A stretch of DNA of 22,415 bases, taken from NCBI GenBank assembly GCA_964570285.1, contig CAZMXP010000069.1, positions 1 to 22,415 of the forward strand. The letters run 5' to 3'. Numbering within the stretch: position 1 is the first letter of the stretch; every line of letters starts with the position of its first letter. Position numbers and translations under genes: made by a program. Under the pieces are notes generated by a model. The model was given only the letters and a program-made list of their open reading frames with translations. It did no database searches and had not been told where the DNA came from. Below are positions 14,145-22,415 of the stretch, in pieces. The DNA comes from CAZMXP01 sp964570285 (GTDB taxonomy: Bacteria; Planctomycetota; PLA2).

Positions 14145-17071
14145 CACTCGGCGAGCCCCCACAACTGCCACGCCGCCCAGTACTTCGGGTCTTTCCACCT
14201 CTCCTGCGACGCGACGAAAGCCTGCGCCTTCCGCAGCGCCGCCGCGGCCCCCGCGCCCCCTCTCCATTGCTCGTAGAACTTCACCATCAGCGCCCTCGTC
14301 GCCTCGTCATCCACCTTCCAGAGACTGACGATCACGCGCGGCGCGCCGGCACTGAGAAAGGCGCGCACGAAGCCCATGACCCCCTCGGCGTCGTGCACCC
14401 GGCCCCGCGCGCTCTCGCAGGCGGAGAGCACGACGAGGTCGCACGGGACGCGCGCGCGATAGACGTCGAGAACCGTCAGCGGCGCGTCGGCGAGCAGGAG
14501 CCGCGTCTGCAGCGGCCGCCCGGCATCGACGGCGCCGTGGCAGGCGAGATGCAGCGCGCGCCGGCGCGTGCGCAGCCCTTCGAGCAGGTGCGCCCTTGTC
14601 GCCTCCGCGCCGAGGAAGACGCGGTCGCCGATCGCCACGGCCTCGGCGGCGCTCGCGGCGAGCGTGCCGTCCGGATCCCCGAGCGCGAGCACCCCCTCGC
14701 CGCGTGCCGCCGCCTCGTCGAGCAGCACGCCGTAGGCGGTGGCGGAGGGCAGGTAGGCGATCTCGCACTCCGGGTAGTCGAGGCAGAAGGCGCGGTCGTG
14801 GAGCGGACCGTCCGGCACGACGAACAGGCGGCGGGTGCCTTGCGGCAGCGTCACGGGGGGCGCGGGGGCGGGCTCCTCCTCGCCGGGCTGGCGGATGATC
14901 CGCGTGCCCGCCGCCGTGACCAGCAAGGCGACCGAGCGTTCGGGAAGGCATCCGTGGATCAGCAGCGCCTCCCCCTCCCGCACCCTCCCCCGGATCGCGT
15001 CGAGGGAGTCGGCCGTCGGATAGATCAGGCGCGTCGCACCCTTGACCCCGCGCTGGATGCGAGCGACGGCATCCTCGAGGGCCCCGCGCGCGGCGTCGAG
15101 GTCCTTGCGCGCAGCGGCGATGGCTTGGCGTTCGCCACTGGCAAGCGCCGATGCCAGTGTCGCGCGGGCGGCCGCCTCCCGGCCGCGCGCGTGGGCCTCG
15201 GCGTCGAGCAGCGCGGCCGGGACCGTCGCGGCGCGCAGTTGATCCGCGCGCGCGAGGCTCGCGAGCAGCGCCCCGGCACGGCGGCTCTCGAGGAAGAAGG
15301 CGACCTCCGCCGCGTCCCCCTCCTCGAGCGCCGCGTGGACGCCGGTGCCGAAGACCCGCGTCCAGGCGTCGCGCGCGCGCGCGCCCTCCTCCTCGGCAAG
15401 CCCGCGCAGCAGCCGCTCGACCGGACCCAGCGCCTCGCGCGCCGCCGCGATCGCGTCGCGGTAGCGTCCCGCGCGGAGCAGCACCGCCGCCCGGTCGGCG
15501 AGCGCGTGCGCCTCGTGGTCGAGGGCGCCGCTCTCCCGCGCGAGCGAGACCGCGCGCGCCAGCGTCGCGAGGCCCGCGTCCACATCGCCGAGACGGGCCT
15601 CCGCGAGGCCGATCGACGAAAGCGCGGAGGCGATCCCGGCGCGATCGCCGCTCTCCTCCGAGAGCGCGAGCGCGCGGCGGTGCAGCGCGAGCATCGCGGG
15701 CAGGTCGCCGCGGCGGGAGGCGGAGAGGCCGAGGCAACCCAACTGCGCGGCCGCGGCGGCGCGGTCGCCGATCGCGACGGCGAGATCGTACGCCTGCTCG
15801 TAGTACCGGGCGGCCGCCGGTTCGTCCCCGAGCAGCGCGTGGGCGTTGCCGAGATGGGAGAGCACGGTGCAGAGTGAGATCCTGTCCTCGATGGACTCGG
15901 CGAGTTCCTTCGCCCGCGCGAGGACGGCGAGAGCCCGGCGGGGGTCGCGCACGCGGATCTGGAGGCTCGCGAGGTGGATCGTCGTCGCGAGGACGCCGGA
16001 GCGGTCGGAGAGCGCCTCGTACCGCGCCGCGGCGCGCTCGACGAAGTCGAACGCGGCGGCGTACTCGCCGAGCATCTCGTGCAGTTGGCCGAGGTTCGAG
16101 AGCGCCGTCGCGACGCCCCAGGGGTCGTCGGCCGCCTCGAGGCGCGCGAGCACCTCGCGCTGCATCTCGATCGCGCGCGTGTAGTTGCCAAGACCCCACT
16201 CGACATTGGCCCGGTTCCCGAGCGTCATCGCGTAGCCGCGCTCGTCGCCGATCTCGCGAAACACCGACAGCGCCTCGTCGAGGCACGCACGCGCCGCCGC
16301 GTACTCCCCGAGGTGGAAGAGCGCGCAGCCGCGCGCCCCGATCGCTAGCCCAAGCTCACGCTGCCGCCCGAGTTCGCGGTAGATCGCCTCCGCCTCCGCG
16401 AGCCTTTCGAGCGCCGCCGCGCTCGCCCCGAGCTCGTCTTCGAGCATCGCCTCCTCGGCGAGCGCCTCGGCCAAGGCCTCCCGCGCGCCCCGCCGGCGAT
16501 TCAGGTCGATCGCCCCCTTCCACGCGGCGATCGACGCCGGGTACTCCCCCGCGCGGTCGAGGCACTTCGCGCCGTTGCGGCGCGCCCCCGCCTCGGCGCG
16601 CAGCCAGCCGATCCGCTCCGCAGCCGACACGACGCGGGCGAACTCCGCGCCCGCCTCGCCGTAGCGCCCCTCCGCGAAGAGGACCTGCGCGCGCGCCGCG
16701 GCGAGGCAGATCGACGCCACGGACCCTCCGGGCGGCCCGCCCGCGAGAAGCCGACCCACTTCGCCCGCATCGCCGCCATCCTCCGCCCGCTGCGCCGCCC
16801 GCAGCCGTTCCCGGTCCTGACGGTCGCCCTCGGTGTCGCCGTAGGCGAGCAGATAGGCGGGAAGCCGCTCCGCGTCCACGCCCGCCGCGGCGCGCGCGAA
16901 CGCGAGCGCCGCGTCGCACCTCCCGCGCGCGCACAACTCATCGGCCACGAGCCACGCATCCGGCGTCTCGGCGTTGGCCAGGGCGGCGAGATCGGCGCCG
17001 GGCCTGAGCACCGCGTCCGCCGCCTCCTCGACGGGGCCCGCGAGCAGCGCGAGCAGAAGCGCAACCGCCAT
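14144..17071 (-). CDS. TPR-repeat CHAT-domain (caspase-like) protein
   Basis: A 975-residue protein. Residues about 120-550 hold roughly ten tetratricopeptide-type repeats with a spacing near 40 residues (for example ALSNLGQLHEMLGEYAAAFD and VLSHLGNAHALLGDEPAAAR). About 550-690 is a helical linker. About 700-975 is a CHAT domain with LACHGAVDAG (His845), LSACESARG (Cys885) and APRVIVSLWKVDDEAT. His845 and Cys885 fit the clan CD protease dyad, so it may be an active peptidase. The same family includes the TPR-CHAT protease of type III-E CRISPR systems, but no CRISPR genes are here. The ATG at 17071 follows a GGAGG site and begins a short hydrophobic stretch (MAVALLLALLAG) that may be a signal peptide or anchor. 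It starts 37 bases from the divergent hutU. Confidence 0.92.
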   Translation of the reverse strand: MAVALLLALLAGPVEEAADAVLRPGADLAALANAETPDAWLVADELCARGRCDAALAFARAAAGVDAERLPAYLLAYGDTEGDRQDRERLRAAQRAEDGGDAGEVGRLLAGGPPGGSVASICLAAARAQVLFAEGRYGEAGAEFARVVSAAERIGWLRAEAGARRNGAKCLDRAGEYPASIAAWKGAIDLNRRRGAREALAEALAEEAMLEDELGASAAALERLAEAEAIYRELGRQRELGLAIGARGCALFHLGEYAAARACLDEALSVFREIGDERGYAMTLGNRANVEWGLGNYTRAIEMQREVLARLEAADDPWGVATALSNLGQLHEMLGEYAAAFDFVERAAARYEALSDRSGVLATTIHLASLQIRVRDPRRALAVLARAKELAESIEDRISLCTVLSHLGNAHALLGDEPAAARYYEQAYDLAVAIGDRAAAAAQLGCLGLSASRRGDLPAMLALHRRALALSEESGDRAGIASALSSIGLAEARLGDVDAGLATLARAVSLARESGALDHEAHALADRAAVLLRAGRYRDAIAAAREALGPVERLLRGLAEEEGARARDAWTRVFGTGVHAALEEGDAAEVAFFLESRRAGALLASLARADQLRAATVPAALLDAEAHARGREAAARATLASALASGERQAIAAARKDLDAARGALEDAVARIQRGVKGATRLIYPTADSLDAIRGRVREGEALLIHGCLPERSVALLVTAAGTRIIRQPGEEEPAPAPPVTLPQGTRRLFVVPDGPLHDRAFCLDYPECEIAYLPSATAYGVLLDEAAARGEGVLALGDPDGTLAASAAEAVAIGDRVFLGAEATRAHLLEGLRTRRRALHLACHGAVDAGRPLQTRLLLADAPLTVLDVYRARVPCDLVVLSACESARGRVHDAEGVMGFVRAFLSAGAPRVIVSLWKVDDEATRALMVKFYEQWRGGAGAAAALRKAQAFVASQERWKDPKYWAAWQLWGLAE

Positions 17072-17094
17072 CGCGCCTCCATTCCAACCGATCT

Positions 17095-17102
17095 GGTAGC
17101 TT
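17095..17102 (+). promoter_or_regulatory. Possible extended -10 box before hutU
   Basis: GGTAGCTT, preceded by T (TGG followed by TAGCTT), resembles an extended -10 of the TANNNT type and ends six bases before the hutU ATG. No Shine-Dalgarno sequence is visible, so a leaderless transcript is possible. The evidence is weak. Confidence 0.25.
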
Positions 17103-17108
17103 GCGTCC

Positions 17109-18739
<1,631 letters not shown>

Positions 18740-18743
<4 letters not shown>

Positions 18744-19963
18744 CGCGCGTGCTGATCCGCGACCTCGCGCAGGTCGCGTCTCCTGCCGGTCGTGACGCTC
18801 CGCTGCGCGGGCCGGCGCTCCGTGACGTGGAGGTCGTCCGCGACGCCTACGTGCTCTGCGCCGGCGGGCGGATCGAGGCGGTCGGGCCGATGCAGGAGCT
18901 GCGCGCCTCAGACGTGGACCTCGAGATCGACGGTCGCGGCCTCTCGGCGATCCCGGGCCTCGTCGACTGCCACACGCACGCCTGCTTCGCTGGAGACCGG
19001 GTCGAGGAGTTCTCACTGCGTGCCGGAGGAGCGACGTACGAGGAGCTTCATGCGCGCGGAGGCGGGATCCTCTCGACCGTCCGCGCCACTCGTGCCGCCG
19101 CGGCGGAAGGCGGTCTCGAGCAGGCCCTCGCAGAGCACGTGGGCTGGATGCGACAGGCCGGGACGACGACGTGGGAGGCCAAGTCCGGCTACGGGCTCGA
19201 CCACGACACGGAGCTCGCGCAACTCCGTGCGGTCCGCGACGCCGGCGGCACCCCGACGTGGCTCGGGGCCCATGCCGTCCCACCCGAGCACGCCGACGCC
19301 GACGCGTACCTCGACTTCCTCCTCGCCGACGTCCTACCGGAGGCCGCGCAGATCGCCGACGTCGCGGATGTCTTCCTCGAGCGCGGCGCGTTCGACGCCG
19401 GGCAGGCGCGTCGCTACCTCTCGGCGTGCCGGGACGCGGGCATGGCACTCCGCCTGCACGGCGACCAGTTCACCGAGTCGGGCGCGATTCCACTCGCAAT
19501 CGAGCTCGGCGCGCGCTCGGTCGACCATCTCGAGGCGACCGGCGCGGCGGGTGTGGCTGCGCTCGCGGGGAGCGACGTGACGGGCGTGCTCCTGCCTGCG
19601 AGCGCCCTCTTTCTCGACCGTCCCATGCCGCCCGCGCGTGCGCTCGTGGACGCGGGCGCCGCCGTCGCGCTCGCGACGGACTTCAACCCCGGCAGCGCGT
19701 TCTGCGAGAGCCTCCCGCTCGTCTGCGCGCTCGCGGCGACGCAGATGACGATGGCGCCGGAGGAGGCGCTCGGCGCGTGCACCGTCAACGCGGCCCACGT
19801 CCTCGGGCGGGCCGAGCGCAAGGGAAGGCTGGCCCCGGGCTTCGACGCGGACGTCGTCCTCGTCGCAGCCGACGACTGGAGGCACCTCGCGTACCACCTC
19901 GGCGGCCCGGTCGTGCACACGGTCGTGGTAGGCGGCGAGACCGTGTGGGAACGGCGGGCATAA
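18740..19963 (+). CDS. hutI: Imidazolonepropionase
   Basis: Hydrolyses imidazolonepropionate to N-formimino-L-glutamate, the third step of histidine degradation; a cytoplasmic metal-dependent amidohydrolase of 407 residues, normal length. Metal ligands are His78 and His80 (DCHTHACFAG), His240 (LHGDQF) and Asp314 (ATDFNPGS). Other conserved residues are Arg87, the EAKSGYG motif (147-153), His178 (GAHAVP) and His263 (VDHLE). The C-terminal KGRLAPGFDADVVL is the usual amidohydrolase tail. The start is a GTG at 18740 overlapping the hutU stop by four bases, so the two are co-translated. Imidazolonepropionases of this style are common in actinobacteria; no hutG or hutF follows. Confidence 0.96.
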
Positions 19964-19964
19964 T
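19959..19964 (+). promoter_or_regulatory. -10-like CATAAT six bases before a GTG start
   Basis: CATAAT matches TATAAT at five of six bases, overlaps the hutI stop codon, and ends six bases before the GTG at 19971. That is the distance expected for a leaderless transcript. It could give the small membrane protein and the downstream hisS-aspS genes a promoter independent of hut. No Shine-Dalgarno sequence precedes the GTG. Confidence 0.4.
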
Positions 19965-19970
19965 CGCGCG

Positions 19971-20351
19971 GTGGCAACGAAGAAGCAGCGACGCCGGCGC
20001 GCGAAGGAGCAGCGCCACGACTACATCTGGGTCGACGACGAGGGCAACGAGGTCGATCCCGACGGGACTCCGGTCGAGGGCGAGAAGGGCGAGAAGAAGG
20101 CGCGGGCCGCCGCGTCACCCGGCCCGGCCCGCGAGCCGCAGGCTCCGTCGTGGCGTCGCACGTTCAGGCGCGGGGCGATCTTCGCGCCGATCATGTTCGG
20201 CACGGTCTTCCTGCTCTCACCGGATCTGCCCACGACGACGAAGGTCACCCAGACGCTCCTCATCGTCGCGATCTTCATCCCGTTCAGCTACTTCATCGAC
20301 CGGCTCTTCTACCGCTCGTTCCTCCGGCGCCAGGCCCGCCGCGGGGCCTGA
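19971..20351 (+). CDS. Small basic two-helix membrane protein of unknown function
   Basis: A 126-residue protein with no known function. The N-terminus MATKKQRRRRAKEQRHDYIW is extremely basic and is followed by an acidic stretch (VDDEGNEVDPDGTP). After a Lys/Ala/Pro linker come two hydrophobic helices, about 69-84 and 93-111, and a basic tail. The topology is probably both ends in the cytoplasm. I recall very similar small proteins in Thermoleophilia-type actinobacteria, which is one reason to assign this end of the window there. The GTG start lies seven bases after the hutI stop. The gap to the hydrolase gene after it is ten bases, so it is in the same operon. Confidence 0.8.
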   Translation: MATKKQRRRRAKEQRHDYIWVDDEGNEVDPDGTPVEGEKGEKKARAAASPGPAREPQAPSWRRTFRRGAIFAPIMFGTVFLLSPDLPTTTKVTQTLLIVAIFIPFSYFIDRLFYRSFLRRQARRGA

Positions 20352-20361
20352 CGGCCGACCC

Positions 20362-21009
20362 ATGGCGCTGCGCGTCCACCAGTACTCGCTCGGACCGATC
20401 GGGACGAACTGCTACGTCGTGCAGGCCGACGTGGGCGCCGCCGAGGCGGCGGTCGTCGACCCGAGCGGGCAGGTCGCCGACCTCCGGCTCGAGCTCGCCC
20501 GCCTCGGCACGCGCTGCACGTCGATCCTCGTGACCCACGGCCACTGGGATCACCTCGTCGGCGTCGCCGAGCTCGCGGAGGGCACGGACGCGCCCGTGCA
20601 CATGCCCGAGGGGGAGCGTCTGCTCCTCGAGGAGCCGGGCGTGCACGCGCCGATGGGGAACGGGCATCCGGCCTACACGCCGGACGTCCTCCTCTCGGGC
20701 GGCGAGACGGTCGAGGCGGCGGGGATCTCGTTCGAGGTGCTCGCAGTGCCCGGTCACTCGCCCGCTCACCTCGCCTACCACGCGGACGGCCACCTGTTCT
20801 CCGGAGACGTGCTCTTCGCCGGGTCGGTGGGGCGGACGGATCTCCCGGGCGCGGACTGGGACACGCTCGTCGCGTCGATCAGGATGCTCATGGACACGCT
20901 TCCGCCCGAGACGATCGTCTGCCCCGGCCATGGCGCGATCACCACGCTCGCGGACGAGCTCGCGCGCAACCCGTTCCTCGCCGAGCTCCGCGCGGAGCGC
21001 GCGACGTGA
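20362..21009 (+). CDS. Metallo-beta-lactamase-fold hydrolase (glyoxalase II-like)
   Basis: A 215-residue cytoplasmic member of the metallo-beta-lactamase superfamily, closest to the glyoxalase II-like group that often hydrolyses thioesters. Metal ligands are present: His59, His61, Asp63 and His64 in THGHWDHLVG, His132 in VPGHSPAH, Asp149 in FSGDVLF and His190 in CPGHGAITT. The N-terminus QYSLGPIGTNCYVV is the typical first strand. The true substrate is not evident. The ATG at 20362 starts ten bases after the small membrane gene. Its stop overlaps the hisS start as GTGA, so the two genes are co-translated. Hydrolases of this type next to hisS are a recurring arrangement. Confidence 0.92.
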   Translation: MALRVHQYSLGPIGTNCYVVQADVGAAEAAVVDPSGQVADLRLELARLGTRCTSILVTHGHWDHLVGVAELAEGTDAPVHMPEGERLLLEEPGVHAPMGNGHPAYTPDVLLSGGETVEAAGISFEVLAVPGHSPAHLAYHADGHLFSGDVLFAGSVGRTDLPGADWDTLVASIRMLMDTLPPETIVCPGHGAITTLADELARNPFLAELRAERAT

Positions 21010-22256
21010 CCGCCGGCCGGATCGAGCGACCGCGCGGCACACACGATGTCACGCCGGCCGAGCAGCCGTCGTGGCGGCGCGTCACCGGAGAGATCGAGCG
21101 GTTGTGCGCGCTGTACGGCTATCGGCCGATCTCGACGCCCGTCTTCGAGGACACGGTGCTCTTCGAGCGCACGTCGGGAGCGGGGTCGGACGTCGTGCAG
21201 AAGGAGATGTACACGTTCGCCGACCGCTCCGAGCGCTCGCTGACGCTCCGGCCCGAGGGGACGGCGCCCATCTGCCGCGCGTACGTCGAGAACGGGCTCC
21301 ACCGCGAGCCACAGCCGCAGAAGCTCTTCACCGTCGCGACGATGTACCGCTACGGAGCGCCCGGCAAGGGCCGCCACCGCGAGCACTGGCAGGCCTCGGT
21401 CGAGGCGATCGGGAGCGACGACCCGGCGATCGACGCCGAGCTGATCCAGCTCTACGACGCGCTACTCGCGCGACTCGGCGTGACGCAGTACCACCTCGAG
21501 CTGAACTCGATCGGCTGCCGGGCGTGCAGGCCCGCGTACCTCGCGGCGCTCGGCACGTGGCTCGAAGCGAACGCCGATCGGCTCGACGAGGCCACGCGCG
21601 CGAAGGCGGCGACGAGCCCGCTGCGCGTGTTCGACAACTACACGGTCAAGCCCGACGCCGTGCGTAGCGCGCTCGACGAGGCGCCGAAGATCGGCGAGTC
21701 GCTCTGCGAGGAATGCGTCGAGCACTTCGCGGTCGTACGACGCGACCTCGACGCGACAGGCGTCGCATACCGGCTCTCGCCGACGCTCGTGCGCGGCCTC
21801 GACTACTACTCGCGCACGACGTGGGAGTTCGTCGGGCCGCTCGAGAACGAGAACGCGACGATCTCCGGAGGAGGGCGCTACGACTACCTCGTCGAGGAGA
21901 TCGGCGGCCCGGCGACGCCGGGAGTCGGGTTCGGTGCCGGCATCGAGCGACTGCTTCTCGCCATGGAGTCCGAGGGCGTTGCGGCCCCCGAAGTCCCCGC
22001 TATCGACGTCTTCTTCGCGTGCGAGGACGACGCGCCACGCGCACTCGTCACGTCGTGGCTCGCCGAGCTCCGCGGCCGCGGCGTCGCGTGCGACACCGAC
22101 TATGCGGGCCGCTCGCTGAAGGGTCAGCTGACGCAGGCGGGCCGCTCCGGCGCCGCCGTGACCGTCGTCGTCGGTGCTGTCGGGGCGACGCTCCGCCGGC
22201 CGGGCTCGGACGACACGACCGTCGCCCACGACGAGCTTCTCGCCACACTGTCCTGA
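21006..22256 (+). CDS. hisS: Histidyl-tRNA synthetase
   Basis: Class II aminoacyl-tRNA synthetase that charges tRNA-His; 416 residues, a normal length. The N-terminus IERPRGTHDVTP leads into motif 1. Motif 2 contains TLRPEGTAPICRAY (80-93). The histidine-specific signatures are RGLDYYSRTTWEF (starting at about residue 263) and GGGRYDYL. Motif 3 is GVGFGAGIERLLL. A C-terminal anticodon-binding domain follows (from about residue 330). The GTG start overlaps the preceding hydrolase stop, and the stop overlaps the aspS ATG (TGATG), so the three are translationally coupled. It is an essential housekeeping gene, and so useful for assigning this end of the window to a taxon. Confidence 0.97.
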   Translation: MTAGRIERPRGTHDVTPAEQPSWRRVTGEIERLCALYGYRPISTPVFEDTVLFERTSGAGSDVVQKEMYTFADRSERSLTLRPEGTAPICRAYVENGLHREPQPQKLFTVATMYRYGAPGKGRHREHWQASVEAIGSDDPAIDAELIQLYDALLARLGVTQYHLELNSIGCRACRPAYLAALGTWLEANADRLDEATRAKAATSPLRVFDNYTVKPDAVRSALDEAPKIGESLCEECVEHFAVVRRDLDATGVAYRLSPTLVRGLDYYSRTTWEFVGPLENENATISGGGRYDYLVEEIGGPATPGVGFGAGIERLLLAMESEGVAAPEVPAIDVFFACEDDAPRALVTSWLAELRGRGVACDTDYAGRSLKGQLTQAGRSGAAVTVVVGAVGATLRRPGSDDTTVAHDELLATLS

Positions 22257-22415
22257 TGTCCTGGCGCGACCTCATGTGCGGCGACGCGCGTCCCGATCAC
22301 GTCGGGCGCGAGCTCACGCTCGCCGGGTGGGCGGACACGAGGCGCGACCACGGCGGTCTCGTCTTCGTCGACCTCCGCGACCACACGGGGATCACACAGC
22401 TCGTGATCAACCCGG
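22256..22415 (+). CDS. aspS: Aspartyl-tRNA synthetase, 5' part only
   Basis: The first 53 codons of an aspartyl (possibly aspartyl/asparaginyl) tRNA synthetase, cut by the right edge of the window. The OB-fold anticodon-binding start is recognisable: LAGWADTRRDHGGLVFVDLR followed by DHTGITQLVINP. Whether it is the discriminating or non-discriminating form cannot be seen from this part. The ATG overlaps the hisS stop by one base. hisS followed by aspS is a common bacterial gene order. Confidence 0.93.
   Translation, partial: MSWRDLMCGDARPDHVGRELTLAGWADTRRDHGGLVFVDLRDHTGITQLVINP

Noticed and set aside
14144..17071. CHAT gene as part of a type III-E CRISPR (craspase) system
   Set aside because: No Cas gene, CRISPR repeat array or known craspase substrate was seen in the window. 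TPR-CHAT proteins are widespread outside CRISPR.

Overview
The window is a GC-rich bacterial chromosomal segment, densely packed with genes on both strands. It reads as two blocks with different characters. Positions 1 to about 18,300 look like an uncultured Planctomycetota-type bacterium. The reasons are a Ser/Thr kinase (DWG in place of DFG) fused to a formylglycine-generating-enzyme-like domain, a TIGR03790-type secreted protein, a TPR-CHAT protein, and a Tat-exported aldo/keto reductase. Positions from about 18,400 to the end look like an actinobacterial (Thermoleophilia-like) operon: hutI, a small basic two-helix membrane protein, a metallo-beta-lactamase-fold hydrolase, hisS and aspS, mostly joined by GTGA or TGATG overlaps. 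The seam falls inside hutU, a very conserved gene, so an assembly chimera or a recombination junction is possible. I cannot decide this from the sequence alone.

Layout. 1-172 holds a decayed transposase (IS1182-like) that has lost its middle. 320-886 (-) is a TPMT-like methyltransferase, divergent from 932-1528 (+), a membrane-tethered FHA protein. 1566-4571 (-) is a tight operon of three GT4 glycosyltransferases, divergent from hutH (4619-6151, +). Between the last two lies an inverted repeat that can be read as two back-to-back -10 boxes. 6152-6376 carries two strong hairpins. 6377-8767 (-) is the kinase-FGE fusion, 8829-9764 (-) the exported aldo/keto reductase, and 9886-12492 (-) the TIGR03790/TPR/PA14-like secreted protein. 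12493-12869 holds no full gene but has a promoter-like box, a 26-codon ORF and a CHAT-like motif scrap. 12870-14144 and 14144-17071 (-) are a membrane-anchored unknown and a TPR-CHAT protein, translationally coupled. 17109-18743 (+) is hutU, followed by the hutI-to-aspS block.

How the genes work together. hutH, hutU and hutI give the first three steps of histidine degradation (histidine to urocanate to imidazolonepropionate to formiminoglutamate), but hutH sits about 11 kb from hutU-hutI. The three glycosyltransferases probably act on one cell-surface glycan. The kinase, the FHA protein and the TPR-CHAT/membrane-protein pair are signalling or protein-interaction genes whose targets cannot be named from sequence. 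hisS and aspS are housekeeping translation genes.

No tRNA, rRNA, CRISPR array or intact mobile element was recognised. The most unusual points are the probable seam inside hutU, the symmetric divergent promoter at 4581-4609, the coupled TPR-CHAT and membrane-protein genes, the TPR-containing TIGR03790 protein, and two related hairpin repeats.
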